Positions 50,667-59,524 of a stretch of 64,000 nucleotides of DNA are shown piece after piece. Source of the DNA: Paenibacillus sp. USDA918EY (GTDB lineage: Bacteria > Bacillota > Bacilli > Paenibacillales > Paenibacillaceae); assembly GCF_009870825.1 (NCBI RefSeq), contig NZ_WTWY01000001.1:806001-870000 (forward strand). The letters run 5' to 3'. The position numbers were made by a program, and so were the translations under genes. How positions within the stretch are numbered: position 1 is the stretch's first letter; each line of letters opens with the position of its first letter. The notes under the pieces are model-generated. The model did not search any database and was not told the DNA's origin. It saw only the letters and a program-made list of their open reading frames with translations.

Positions 50667-50823
50667 AAAAAAGGAAAATTTTGAGCAGGCAGTGAGCCAT
50701 AAGGTTTCGGACCTCGATGCCATTATCCCGACCGAGGCAGCCCGTTTAGGACGGCCGTACAGCTGCTCGCTGTTTTTCTGCCGGGCGAACGATGCCGGAG
50801 GCATCAGCAGAAGGCGATTGCTC

Positions 50824-51639
50824 TTAGATCCGATGAAGGAGATCCCGCAAAACAGACGCCCATTCCCGAGGCATATCGAAAAAGGAAATGTGATGACCCG
50901 GAAAAGTCGCCATTTCGCAGCCGAGCTTTTCGGCCAAGATGGGGACGGTTCGGCCGTAATATTTTCTTTTATCCAACGTCATTTTACCTGCAGCCACAAC
51001 AATGTTCACCCTGTTTTGCTTTATCTTCTCGATATCGGGCATATAATTTATGCTAGGGATCATCTCGTGCCGAATTAAGAAGTATTCATTGTTCGCTTCC
51101 GTTGCCCGCTGTTGATAATCTTTCGGTATGGTCTTAAAAGCGCTGAACGGAATGGACAGGGACAAATTGAATCTGAAGCTGGCTGCTTGAACACCGAATC
51201 GGAACGAGGTCCGATAAACGTTCGCAAAAAACCTTTGCCACTTCGCAGCATCGGGTAGCAGCCTAACGACCGGCGGTTCGTGCACCACCATCGCTTTGAC
51301 CGCTTGCGGATGCCTTGCCGCCAATTCAAGCGCGAAGACCGCACCTCCGCTATTTCCAAAAACATAAGCCGATGGATGGCCGACCGCTTCCAACACGGCA
51401 ACCGCATCTCGAGCCTGTTGACTAACCTCGAAATTTTGCGGCTCGTTCCGGGTGCTTCGGGAATTGCCGCGGCGGTCGTATGTGATGACCTGGTATTCGT
51501 CGGCGAGAATATCCGCTACATACGTGTAAAATCCGGCGTCACCACCCCCGCCCGTAATCATGAGAAGCGGCTCTCCTTCTCCCCGCACTTCGTAATAGAG
51601 TTCGTCGCCTTCCGTTTTTACGAATCCCGATCTTACCAT
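50824..51639 (-). CDS. Alpha/beta-hydrolase
   Basis: A 271-residue hydrolase with oxyanion segment TGGGGDAGFY, strand motif ITYDRRGNSRS, nucleophile elbow VFGNSGGAV (Ser about 96) and catalytic His in FPGHHISFF near the C-terminus. ACGGAGG lies 9 bases before the ATG. It is the last of three minus-strand genes (MarR, DUF6220-like, hydrolase) that appear to form one operon controlled by the MarR protein. Substrate unknown. Confidence 0.87.
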   Translation of the reverse strand: MVRSGFVKTEGDELYYEVRGEGEPLLMITGGGGDAGFYTYVADILADEYQVITYDRRGNSRSTRNEPQNFEVSQQARDAVAVLEAVGHPSAYVFGNSGGAVFALELAARHPQAVKAMVVHEPPVVRLLPDAAKWQRFFANVYRTSFRFGVQAASFRFNLSLSIPFSAFKTIPKDYQQRATEANNEYFLIRHEMIPSINYMPDIEKIKQNRVNIVVAAGKMTLDKRKYYGRTVPILAEKLGCEMATFPGHHISFFDMPREWASVLRDLLHRI

Positions 51640-51662
51640 GCACGAATCCCTCCGTATTTAAG

Positions 51663-52052
51663 TCATTTACGTTTCAAAAATGGAAATGAACTCCGCACCA
51701 ATGCAACAGCTCCCCAAAACAAGACAAGCGCCAGAACGGGATGAAGGGCGCCGGCGATCCCATGCGCCGTATAGTACTGAATATTGAAAAGGAGGAATAA
51801 ACCAAGACTCCCCCAGGTCATCTTCCAGGAAAGCTTCCCAATGATACCAAGGAAAAATAGGACGACCGAAATGTATTCAAACATATGAACGAATGTACGG
51901 TGCCATTTCCATGCTTCCGGATTGCCGAACAACGCCATCCCGGCCAGATATACTTGCACAATGATACAAATGAACAACGCCAAGGCGAGAAGGGAGAAAG
52001 CCGCCCTGCATATTCTTAGCCGTGCAGGCTCTGTTTGATTGCCTCCCACCAT
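51663..52052 (-). CDS. DUF6220-like membrane protein
   Basis: A 129-residue protein with four membrane helices. HRTFVHMFEY after helix 1 and the later YYTAHGIAGALHPVLA segment with conserved histidines fit the DUF6220 family as I remember it; its function is not known. The start is ambiguous: GTG 52061, TTG 52055 and ATG 52052 are in frame, and AAGGAG is best spaced for the last two. It sits between the MarR and hydrolase genes in one operon. Confidence 0.75.
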   Translation of the reverse strand: MVGGNQTEPARLRICRAAFSLLALALFICIIVQVYLAGMALFGNPEAWKWHRTFVHMFEYISVVLFFLGIIGKLSWKMTWGSLGLFLLFNIQYYTAHGIAGALHPVLALVLFWGAVALVRSSFPFLKRK

Positions 52053-52071
52053 CAACTTCACGCTCCTTTTA

Positions 52072-52548
52072 TCAGATGTAATTGTCCAAGCCCATTTTTT
52101 TTAGCTCCTCGGCGATTTGACCGTAGATTTTGTGCAACATCCGGATCATTTGATCCTTCTCGGCTTCGCTTAACGGGCTGAAAAATTCGCTGTCTTTTTC
52201 GATTCTTGTTTCATGCATCTTTTCATGTTCCAAATAAATTTCTCTGCCGATGTCGGTAAGCTTGAAGTAAATCTCCTTTTTATTGCCAGGCTTTTGGTAG
52301 CTTTCGATCGCCCCGATCTCGAGCAGTCGTTTAGTCACCTTGCTTATCGCCCCCCGGGTGACTTGAAAGGTTTTCGCCAATTTGGACACGTTGGGATCCT
52401 GCATTTTTTCGATGAAATCGATGCAATGAACTTCCATAAACGTGTTTTCGTGCATGAACTTGTAATTTTTCTCTTCCATTTTTTTGAGCAGGTTATGTCT
52501 TTCCGATACGCGATTGAAAATACGGCTTAATTCTTCGTTCGTGGACAT
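52072..52548 (-). CDS. MarR-family transcriptional regulator
   Basis: A 158-residue winged-helix regulator. The DNA-binding segment is NVSKLAKTFQVTRGAISKVT (about residues 53-72), followed by the wing YQKPGNKKEIYFKLTDIG. GAGGTG lies before the ATG. It is the first gene of the MarR/DUF6220/hydrolase operon, and its promoter lies inside a 63-bp palindrome (52559-52621), so autoregulation is expected. Confidence 0.88.
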   Translation of the reverse strand: MSTNEELSRIFNRVSERHNLLKKMEEKNYKFMHENTFMEVHCIDFIEKMQDPNVSKLAKTFQVTRGAISKVTKRLLEIGAIESYQKPGNKKEIYFKLTDIGREIYLEHEKMHETRIEKDSEFFSPLSEAEKDQMIRMLHKIYGQIAEELKKMGLDNYI

Positions 52549-52558
52549 TGTTCACCTC

Positions 52559-52621
52559 AATATTGTTGACTTAGGAAACAATAAAATGATAAATCATTTT
52601 GTTTCCTGAGTCAACAATATT
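52559..52621 (-). promoter_or_regulatory. Long palindrome containing the marR promoter
   Basis: An imperfect inverted repeat with arms of about 29-32 bases: the 52559-52590 arm begins AATATTGTTGACTTAGG and its partner mirrors it. On the minus strand it holds TTGACT (52609-52614), 17 bp and TATCAT (52586-52591). The outer AATATTGTTGACT blocks are likely operator half-sites for the MarR protein. Confidence 0.75.
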
Positions 52622-52766
52622 ATGACAAGAGCCAAGAGTAGGCAACACTGAACAATAAAGAGAAGGCTTATATACTCAGGTCTATTTACTTATGTCTAAA
52701 AAGGTCATGTTTGTTTGCCGCCAACCCTCTTATAATCAAAAAATGAAGATAGAAGGAGGAGAGTAT

Positions 52767-53204
52767 ATGGCAAACGAAACATCCTACGGCTTTGGGTGGT
52801 ATCTGAAGGAAACGGATCAAGCCATGACGCGTTACATGGATCAAAACTTGCAACAAATCGGTCTTACCCGCTTTCATTGGCAGATCATGAACCGGATAAA
52901 CTTGAGCGGCTTTGCCGTAAAAGAGAAGCTTTACGCCCGCAATTATCTTGGCTTGGAGGAGCTGAATGAAGTTATCGATTCCTTGGTTCGTCGGGGATGG
53001 GTGCGTATCGTGAAGCAAACGGAGCTTGACGAAACGAAGCTTCTGTTTACGGATGCCGGTGAAAACATGTTCCCTGAGGTGGCAGCCAAGGTGAAGGAAG
53101 CCGGCGAGCAGATGTTTGCGCCGATCACGAAAGAGGAATACGAAACAACCGTGAACATCCTTAGCCGATTGATCGACCACATGAACGCAAAGGACTTCGA
53201 ATGA
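52767..53204 (+). CDS. MarR-like winged-helix protein
   Basis: A 145-residue protein with the helical N-terminus and wing layout of MarR regulators (HWQIMNRINLSG, LEELNEVIDSLVRRGWVR, then TDAGENMFPEVA). The recognition helix is less clear than in the neighbouring MarR gene. ATG 52767 follows GAAGGAGG by 9 bases. It is divergent from the MarR operon across the palindrome but has its own upstream region. Target unknown. Confidence 0.75.
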   Translation: MANETSYGFGWYLKETDQAMTRYMDQNLQQIGLTRFHWQIMNRINLSGFAVKEKLYARNYLGLEELNEVIDSLVRRGWVRIVKQTELDETKLLFTDAGENMFPEVAAKVKEAGEQMFAPITKEEYETTVNILSRLIDHMNAKDFE

Positions 53205-53499
53205 TGGCGCTAACCACAATAAAAAATCAACATATGAAAAATTCATAAAAGTAAATCAACCCGTACCTGGTTCATATCCACCATGTTCATCATTTCTGCG
53301 GATCTAGATTGAACAAAGGCAAATCCTAAAAAAATCACCTTCATTTTGCAATAGCTTTCTCTTGACCGGAGCGCCCGTTTTCAAGGGGAAACTTTAAGTC
53401 GGCCACCTCCTTTTTTTGCTTCTGTCCTATACAAAAACGGTTCTGGAGGCTAGACTGATGATGAGAATAGTTTATCGATAACGATAAAGGTGGTCATTC
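53205..53499 (+). other. Intergenic region
   Basis: No gene seen. It ends with the operator-like repeat and ribosome site of the WYL regulator gene. Confidence 0.4.
53471..53488 (+). promoter_or_regulatory. Inverted repeat ahead of the WYL regulator gene
   Basis: TTTATCG-ATAA-CGATAAA is a perfect 7+7 inverted repeat that runs into the ribosome site AAAGGTGG (53486-53493) of the gene at 53500. It is a candidate self-binding site. Confidence 0.55.
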
Positions 53500-54423
53500 A
53501 TGAAGCTCGAGCGTCTCATTTCCATGATCTACATGCTGCTTAATCACGAAATTTTGTCGGCTTCGGCACTGGCGGAAAAATACAACGTCTCCCAGCGCAC
53601 GATCTACCGCGACATCGAGACCATCTGCGCGGCGGGAATTCCGGTGGTTTCCTATCAAGGCGTGAACGGCGGTTACGGGATCATGGAAGAATATAAAATG
53701 GACAAAAGCCTCCTCGGATCCTACGACGTGAATTCGCTTGTGACTCTTTTGCGCAGCATGTCCACCGTATTTGAGGATGAGAAAGCCGAGGAAACGATCC
53801 ATAAACTCCAAACCGTCCACCAGGAAGCCAAAAAACCAAGCATGTCGCTCGATATCGGCAGCTGGCGTCCATATAATGAAACGCTTCGGATGATTCACGA
53901 CGCGCTGCAGCGGCAGCTTGTGGTGAAATTCGAATATGTGAGCACCAAAGGGGAACGGATGAAGCGGTTTGTCGAACCGGTCAACCTGCTGTACAAATAC
54001 GATTCATGGTACTTGTACGGTTATTGCCGGCTGCGGAGCGACTATCGGGAATTCAAATTGCCCCGCATCGTGTCTTTGAAAGTAACGGGAGAGCATTTTC
54101 AGCATCATCGGCATGAACCGAAGGTCGAATCCGGGTGGCGAAGCAACGGGCTGGCCGAAGCGGACGAATTTGATGTCGTGATCCGAATCGCTCCGCCCGC
54201 CATGGCGAGGGCGCTCGATTTTTTCGTGGGGGCGGAAAAGCGTTTCGAAGAAGACGGAAGCCTGAACATCCTCCTGACGAACCAGCATCGCGGCAGCATG
54301 CGATGGCTCGTTCCGGTTGTGTTGAGTTTCGGCGACGGTGCCGAAGTCATCGAGCCGCCGGAAATCCGAAAAGCAGTGAAGGAACAATTGCAAAAAATGC
54401 TCGAAAAATATCGGGAAGTATGA
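53500..54423 (+). CDS. YafY-type HTH/WYL-domain regulator
   Basis: A 307-residue regulator. The N-terminal winged helix reads SASALAEKYNVSQRTIYRDI (about 21-40); the WYL ligand-binding domain spans about 135-215 with SWYLYGYCRLR; a WCX-like C-terminal part follows. It lies 83 bases before a drug exporter gene on the same strand and probably controls it. GATAAAGGTGG precedes the ATG by 6-7 bases within an inverted repeat. Confidence 0.88.
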   Translation: MKLERLISMIYMLLNHEILSASALAEKYNVSQRTIYRDIETICAAGIPVVSYQGVNGGYGIMEEYKMDKSLLGSYDVNSLVTLLRSMSTVFEDEKAEETIHKLQTVHQEAKKPSMSLDIGSWRPYNETLRMIHDALQRQLVVKFEYVSTKGERMKRFVEPVNLLYKYDSWYLYGYCRLRSDYREFKLPRIVSLKVTGEHFQHHRHEPKVESGWRSNGLAEADEFDVVIRIAPPAMARALDFFVGAEKRFEEDGSLNILLTNQHRGSMRWLVPVVLSFGDGAEVIEPPEIRKAVKEQLQKMLEKYREV

Positions 54424-54448
54424 CAAACCGTTGTCATACTTCTTTTTG
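54415..54448 (+). terminator. Terminator overlapping the WYL regulator stop
   Basis: GAAGTATGACAA pairs with TTGTCATACTTC around a 4-base loop, then five T. The stem contains the stop codon, so read-through into the exporter gene may be partial. Confidence 0.8.
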
Positions 54449-54506
54449 TATGCTCAATTCAGGCCAACAAAGAAACCGTAAATGAATGAAGGAGTGGTTC
54501 TGAATC

Positions 54507-56072
54507 ATGAAGCAACAAACACAAAGCAAGCTGCCGGTCGTCATCGCTGCACTGCTGCTGGGCATTTTGATGGCATCCATGGACAATTCGATCGTAGCGA
54601 CGGCGATGGGCAGCATCGTTGGCGAAATCGGCGGCATGGACAAGTTCGTCTGGGTTACCTCGGCGTACATGGTGGCGGAGATGGCCGGGATGCCGATATT
54701 CGGCAAGCTGTCGGACATGTATGGAAGGAAGAGATTTTTTGTGTTCGGGATCATCCTGTTTATGATCGGATCGGCTTTGTGCGGCACGGCTCAGTCCATC
54801 ACCCAATTGGCGCTGTACCGGGCGGTTCAGGGCATTGGCGGCGGGGCGCTTGTGCCGATTGCTTTTACGATTATGTATGATGCCGTCCCCCTGGAAAAGA
54901 GGGGAAAGCTCGGCGGACTATTCGGCGCGGTCTTCGGCATTTCCAGCATTTTTGGCCCACTGGTCGGAGCGTACATTACCGAATATATCGCATGGCAGTG
55001 GAATTTTTACATTAATTTGCCGCTTGGTTTGACGGCGCTGCTGATGATCGTACTGTGCTACAAGGAGTCCCATGAACATTCCAAGCAGCCGATCGATTGG
55101 GCAGGCGCGTTCACTTTTCTAGGCGCTGTCGTCTGCCTGATGTTTGCGCTGGAGCTTGGCGGCAAGCAATTGGCATGGGGGTCGCCGGAGATGCTGAGCC
55201 TGTTCGGTGGATTCGCGCTGCTGTCGGTGTTGTTCCTGTTTCTGGAGACGAAGGCGAAAGAACCGATCATCACGTTCCGGCTGTTCAAAAACCGAATTTA
55301 TTCGACGAGCATTCTGACCGGATTTTTTAGCGGCGCGTCGTTTATTGCCGCATCCGTCTACATTCCGATATTCATTCAGGGCGTGTTGGGCGGTTCGGCC
55401 ACCAGTTCCGGCATGGTGCTGCTTCCGATGATGGTATCGTCGGTCATTACGGCGACATTGGGCGGCAACCTGATGAGCCGGTTTTCATACCGTTCGATTA
55501 TGGTATCCTCGCTGGCGGTGTTAACGGCCGGCGTGGCGCTGCTGGCGACGCTGGGACCGGATTCGTCGCGGCTGCAAGTGACGGTTGACATGATTTTGGT
55601 AGGCCTTGGCATCGGCGCTTCGTTTTCGGTGCTGAGCAACGCCTCCATTCATGGTTTGTCGTACCGCCAGCGGGGGACGGCCAGCTCCACGTTTAATTTT
55701 CTCCGTTCCCTGGGCATGACATTGGGCATTACGATTTTCGGGATGATCCAAAACCATGCGTTTTCCGCGAAAATGGGAGAGATGTTTAGCGGTGGCGACC
55801 AAGCTCCAGGCGTTCTTGCCGTCAACGACCCGCACGTGCTTTTGTCGGAGCAGACACGTTCGGGCATTCCAGGCGCGGTTTTGGAGAAAGTGACGGGTGC
55901 GCTTTCCTCTTCGATTGCGGTTACCTTTGCTTGGGCGCTGCTTCCGGTGCTGCTGGCCTGCGCGGCTTCGATGCTGATGGGCAAGGCGAAGCTTGATGCT
56001 GGCGCGCAGGCGGATTCCGAATCGGAACCCTCGGAAGAGAACAAAGATTACGGTTATTCGACCGTATCCTAA
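54507..56072 (+). CDS. DHA2-family MFS multidrug exporter (EmrB/QacA type)
   Basis: A 521-residue proton-driven exporter with 14 predicted helices. MDNSIVATAMGSI (motif D1), GKLSDMYGRKRFF (motif A), RAVQGIGGGALVPIAF (motif B) and FGPLVGAYI (motif C) are visible. The charged C-terminal tail is cytoplasmic. GAAGGAG lies 11 bases before the ATG. Its partner upstream is the WYL regulator, suggesting ligand-dependent control. Substrates unknown. Confidence 0.9.
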   Translation: MKQQTQSKLPVVIAALLLGILMASMDNSIVATAMGSIVGEIGGMDKFVWVTSAYMVAEMAGMPIFGKLSDMYGRKRFFVFGIILFMIGSALCGTAQSITQLALYRAVQGIGGGALVPIAFTIMYDAVPLEKRGKLGGLFGAVFGISSIFGPLVGAYITEYIAWQWNFYINLPLGLTALLMIVLCYKESHEHSKQPIDWAGAFTFLGAVVCLMFALELGGKQLAWGSPEMLSLFGGFALLSVLFLFLETKAKEPIITFRLFKNRIYSTSILTGFFSGASFIAASVYIPIFIQGVLGGSATSSGMVLLPMMVSSVITATLGGNLMSRFSYRSIMVSSLAVLTAGVALLATLGPDSSRLQVTVDMILVGLGIGASFSVLSNASIHGLSYRQRGTASSTFNFLRSLGMTLGITIFGMIQNHAFSAKMGEMFSGGDQAPGVLAVNDPHVLLSEQTRSGIPGAVLEKVTGALSSSIAVTFAWALLPVLLACAASMLMGKAKLDAGAQADSESEPSEENKDYGYSTVS

Positions 56073-56123
56073 ATCTCCAATACCCTTTCCCGGGTATATT
56101 TCAGTGAGTCTCGAGAACAAGCG

Positions 56124-56160
56124 AAGAGCCCTTGGCGCAGGCCAAAGGCTCTTTCTTTCG
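56124..56160. terminator. Terminator between convergent exporter and permease genes
   Basis: A 13-bp stem (56124-56136 with 56141-56153) followed by a T-rich tail on the plus strand; it can serve both genes. Confidence 0.8.
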
Positions 56161-56163
56161 GAA

Positions 56164-57210
56164 TTACAATATCCATGCACCGATTAAGCCGCTCAAAATG
56201 CCGGCGACGACGACCGAAACGGAGACGAAGGCCAGCACTTTTTTCGGAAAAGCCTTCCAGGCGATCAGTATCGACGGAAGACTGACGGCAGGCAGCGTAA
56301 CGAGCAGGGCCGACGCAGGTCCGGTTCCGATGCCCAGCGCCAGGAAGGATTGGATAATCGGAATTTCCGCCGCCGTCGGAATGACGAACAATGTGCCCGC
56401 AATCGCAAAAACGACAATGGCCGCGATCCCCCCGCCGACCCATGCCGGAAACATCGCCGATTGGAAGGCGCCCAGCAGCAGGACCGCAATCAGATAGGCG
56501 GGAACGACGCTGACGAGCATCATGCCAAGGCTTTTAAGCCAGCGGACGAGAAACGGACCGGACTCTGCTTTTTCTTCCGGCAAAGCCGCCACGGATTCCG
56601 GGATCTTCGTTTCTCCCGCAAACCGGTTGGCAAAATAGCTGACGCCGAACGTAAGCAGAATCCCGAACACGATGCGCATCAGCATAAACTTCCAGGACAG
56701 GACGAAAGCCATAAAAATGAGCGTTGCCGGATTAAGAAGCGGGTTTCCAAGCCAAAAAGCCAGCGCGGCTCCGATGGAAACGTTGCGTTTGCGAAGACCG
56801 CTTACGATTGGGGCGGCGCAGCAGGTGCACATCATGCCGGGCAAGGAAGATACGCCCCCAATCAACGTGCTTTTGAATCCCGCCTTTCCAAGCTTCCGGT
56901 AAAGCCAGCTGGTAGGCAGCAGCACCTGCACCAGGGAACCGAGCAAAATGCCGAGCACCGCCGCTTTCCATACCGATTTAAAGTAGGCCTCTGCATACAG
57001 CAGAGCGGAGTGCCAAGACGGGCCGCCCGCTTCCATATTTAGGATCGAAGAGCCGATCGAATGCTTTGAGGCGGCGGTAAACGCCTTGTGATAATACGGC
57101 CACCACTTGACATAGAGCAGGCCGGCGACAACTATGAATACGAACAGGACGACCATCCAAACCGTTTTTTTGTTTGAAGGGCCTCCCGGAATCGAACGAA
57201 TCGGTGACAT
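56164..57210 (-). CDS. ArsP/YraQ-type permease
   Basis: A 348-residue membrane protein of the two-part permease family (DUF318) with eight to ten helices. The first half has SSLPGMMCTCCAAPIVSGLR, whose Cys-rich MCTCC motif matches ArsP, an exporter of trivalent organoarsenicals; the second half repeats the fold with IPTAAEIPIIQSF. I infer export of organoarsenic or another soft metalloid, with low certainty about substrate. GGAGG lies before the ATG. Its promoter is flanked by an inverted repeat. Confidence 0.85.
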   Translation of the reverse strand: MSPIRSIPGGPSNKKTVWMVVLFVFIVVAGLLYVKWWPYYHKAFTAASKHSIGSSILNMEAGGPSWHSALLYAEAYFKSVWKAAVLGILLGSLVQVLLPTSWLYRKLGKAGFKSTLIGGVSSLPGMMCTCCAAPIVSGLRKRNVSIGAALAFWLGNPLLNPATLIFMAFVLSWKFMLMRIVFGILLTFGVSYFANRFAGETKIPESVAALPEEKAESGPFLVRWLKSLGMMLVSVVPAYLIAVLLLGAFQSAMFPAWVGGGIAAIVVFAIAGTLFVIPTAAEIPIIQSFLALGIGTGPASALLVTLPAVSLPSILIAWKAFPKKVLAFVSVSVVVAGILSGLIGAWIL

Positions 57211-57244
57211 CTATTTTCCTCCATTCTGAAGTGGACAATTATAT

Positions 57245-57273
57245 ATTTTATTCCTTCCATGAAATCATGACAA
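57245..57273 (-). promoter_or_regulatory. Promoter of the ArsP-like permease gene
   Basis: On the minus strand TTGTCA (57268-57273), a 17-bp spacer and TAAAAT (57245-57250). Confidence 0.75.
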
Positions 57274-57294
57274 GAAAAATTAATGATTTTCATG
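57258..57294 (-). promoter_or_regulatory. Inverted repeat over the permease promoter
   Basis: CATGAAATCAT (57258-57268) and ATGATTTTCATG (57283-57294) form an inverted repeat with one extra T, flanking the -35 box. A repressor binding here would block the promoter. Confidence 0.5.
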
Positions 57295-57417
57295 AATGAT
57301 TCAACCTGCGTTTTCAAAGACAAGCTTTTACGCGGCCCTGCAACATATTCGCATCAAAATGCATCTAAGAGTGATAGGACACTCTCCCCCTCCCATATAC
57401 TGGTTATTGATTATCGG

Positions 57418-58332
57418 ATGAAAGGAGGTTTGCGAATTCTGCGTACTTTTCACCGCCCATTCACAGCAATCATTCTTATCATGCTTTTTTTAGGTTGGAT
57501 CATCCCTGCGCCGGTGCATGCGGACACACAACGCGCGGGCAGCGATCTGATCATCGTCAACAAAAAAACGAATAAGCTGGCATTTTTCCAAAACGGTTCC
57601 CTGGTCAGGGAATTTCGCGTAGCCACCGGCAAAACACCTGCCCTGACGCCGGAAGGGCGTTTTGAAATCGTGAATAAAATCAAAAACCGTCCGTATTACA
57701 AAGAAAAAATTCCGGGAGGAGATCCAAGAAATCCGCTCGGCGACCGCTGGATCGGGCTGGATGTCAACGGAACGAAAGGGACGACATACGGTATCCATGG
57801 GAACAACAACAAAAATTCCATCGGAAAATATGTCAGTGCCGGATGCATCCGCATGTATAACGACGACATTCATTGGCTTTTTCCGAAAATACAGCTGCAT
57901 ACCATGGCCATCGTAACATCGTCTAAGCTTTCGTTTGAGGAGATCGCTAGAAACTCAGGCTATCATGTAGGCGAACAGAAATTCGAGGGGAGGCTGCTGA
58001 TCGACAATAAGGAAGTGGACTTACGCAACGAGATGATCATGTACGATTCCCGGATTTATATTCCTCTTAGGGCTTGCATCGAATTGTTAGGCGGGGAGGT
58101 GCTTTGGAACAACCAGACCAAAACGGCAACGATCAAAATCGGCAGCCGCACGATCGTGCACCGGGCTCTGTCCGACCAGGCGACGGTCAACGGAAAAGGA
58201 GTCAAAATTACGGCCTCGAGGTACGTCGGGGATTCCTTGATGCTGCCGTTGCGAAATTTTTCGGAAATCTCGGGATATTCCGTCTTATGGGACGACGCGA
58301 CGAATACGGTTTCCATTCAATCGCCGAAATAA
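57418..58332 (+). CDS. L,D-transpeptidase (YkuD) with copper-amine-oxidase-like C-terminal domain
   Basis: A 304-residue exported protein: basic N-terminus and membrane/signal segment (about 15-35), YkuD catalytic domain (about 43-165) with His127 in YGIHG and Cys143 in SAGCIRMYND, then a C-terminal beta domain with IDNKEVDLRNEMIMYD and YIPLRACIELLGG typical of the copper amine oxidase N-terminal-like fold. It would cross-link or modify peptidoglycan. The start is odd: ATG 57418 lacks a ribosome site, while a perfect AAAGGAGG lies just inside the gene and would suit a non-ATG start near 57436-57439. Confidence 0.88.
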   Translation: MKGGLRILRTFHRPFTAIILIMLFLGWIIPAPVHADTQRAGSDLIIVNKKTNKLAFFQNGSLVREFRVATGKTPALTPEGRFEIVNKIKNRPYYKEKIPGGDPRNPLGDRWIGLDVNGTKGTTYGIHGNNNKNSIGKYVSAGCIRMYNDDIHWLFPKIQLHTMAIVTSSKLSFEEIARNSGYHVGEQKFEGRLLIDNKEVDLRNEMIMYDSRIYIPLRACIELLGGEVLWNNQTKTATIKIGSRTIVHRALSDQATVNGKGVKITASRYVGDSLMLPLRNFSEISGYSVLWDDATNTVSIQSPK

Positions 58333-58345
58333 GGAAATATGCGGC

Positions 58346-58370
58346 ATCCGCGATTTCGCGGATTTTTTTT
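58346..58370 (+). terminator. Terminator after the L,D-transpeptidase gene
   Basis: ATCCGCG-ATTT-CGCGGAT followed by eight T. Confidence 0.9.
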
Positions 58371-58425
58371 ATTGCAGGAACGGACAAGCCGCAGACCATA
58401 TTCCTTCATTTTACCGCTTTTCGTG

Positions 58426-58453
58426 TTGACGTATTTCGAGCATCCCTTATAAA
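58426..58453 (+). promoter_or_regulatory. Promoter of the yitT-like gene
   Basis: TTGACG (58426-58431), a 16-bp spacer and TATAAA (58448-58453). Confidence 0.6.
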
Positions 58454-58562
58454 ATATGAGAGTTGCGTCTTTGAACGCATGAACATCAAGAACAACATCA
58501 CAAATATGATTACGAAGTCATACCGCTAAAATCTCGAATATCGATCATGGAAAGGCATGTGC

Positions 58563-59399
58563 ATGAAAAGAAAACTCGCAGACATCTTTTTGCTTATCGC
58601 AGGTTCATTCATCTTTGCGCTCGACATCAATCTGTTCGTCATTCCGCATGACTTGTCCGAAGGCGGCGTCACGGGGATTACGATCATCCTGTATTATTTG
58701 TTCCAATGGTCGCCGGGCCTCGTGAATCTGGTCTTGAACGCGATCCTGCTCATCGTCGGTTATAAATTTTTGGACAAGCAGACGACGGTGTACACGATTA
58801 TCGCCATTGTGTGCAACTCCTTGTTCCTGCATTTGACGGAAGGGTGGACGCTTCATTCGGACGAAGTGCTTCTGAACGCCATTTTCGGCGGCGTATTTGC
58901 GGGCGTGGGTATCGGCCTGATCGTACGCGCGGGCGGAACCACGGCGGGGAGCGTCATATTGGCGCGGATCGCCCATAAGTATTGGGACTGGAACATCAGC
59001 TACGCGCTGCTCTTTTTTGACCTGATCGTAGCCTTTTCGTCGTATTTTATCATCGGCGCGCAAAGCCTGATGCTCACCATCGTCATGCTGTTCGTCGGCA
59101 CGAAGGTGATGGAATTTATCATCGAAGGTTTGAACCCGCGGAAGGCGGTTACGATCATTTCCAAGGAGTACGACCATATCGCGCAGGAGATCAATTCCGT
59201 AATGGAACGCGGCGTGACCGTGTTTCCGGGATACGGGTACTATACGAAGCAGCCGAAGGAAGTGCTGTACGTGGTCATCAACAAACAAGAGGTGCCAACG
59301 CTGAAAAAGATCGTCAAATCCGTCGACAAAGACGCATTTATTACGATTCACGACGTCAGGGACGTGTTTGGCGAAGGTTTTATCGATTTGGCAAAATAA
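58563..59399 (+). CDS. YitT-family membrane protein (DUF161/DUF2179)
   Basis: A 278-residue protein with five to six membrane helices (about 8-190) including SEGGVTGITIILYYLF and GTTAGSVILARI, and a C-terminal soluble DUF2179 domain (about 205-270) with ERGVTVFPGYGYYT. The family is widespread in Firmicutes; some members are linked to ion or magnesium homeostasis, but this is not settled. ATG 58563 follows GGAAAGG by 7 bases; ATG 58557 is too close. Confidence 0.9.
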   Translation: MKRKLADIFLLIAGSFIFALDINLFVIPHDLSEGGVTGITIILYYLFQWSPGLVNLVLNAILLIVGYKFLDKQTTVYTIIAIVCNSLFLHLTEGWTLHSDEVLLNAIFGGVFAGVGIGLIVRAGGTTAGSVILARIAHKYWDWNISYALLFFDLIVAFSSYFIIGAQSLMLTIVMLFVGTKVMEFIIEGLNPRKAVTIISKEYDHIAQEINSVMERGVTVFPGYGYYTKQPKEVLYVVINKQEVPTLKKIVKSVDKDAFITIHDVRDVFGEGFIDLAK

Positions 59400-59415
59400 T
59401 TCGGAAGGCAAAACC

Positions 59416-59450
59416 CGGGGCTGCGGATGGCGGCCCTTTTTGTTTTTTTG
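59416..59450 (+). terminator. Terminator after the yitT-like gene
   Basis: GGGGCTGC pairs with GCGGCCCT (wobble pairs) around GGATG, followed by two T runs. Confidence 0.7.
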
Positions 59451-59457
59451 GCAAGGA

Positions 59458-59487
59458 TTGCGCTTTCCAGACCGTTCCCCCTACAAT
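59458..59487 (+). promoter_or_regulatory. Promoter of the pxpBCA-pcp operon
   Basis: TTGCGC (59458-59463), an 18-bp spacer and TACAAT (59482-59487), about 38 bases before pxpB. Confidence 0.5.
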
Positions 59488-59524
59488 AGATACATGGATA
59501 TAGATGAAAAGGAGGCGGAAAGGC

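Noticed and set aside
50667..50823. Possible small gene between the two-helix protein and the hydrolase
   Set aside because: Frames exist on both strands but none has a ribosome site or recognisable sequence.
53390..53420. CTTGA...TCAAG repeat resembling a MerR-type operator
   Set aside because: The arms are only 5 bp, the spacing does not fit a MerR promoter and no MerR gene is nearby.
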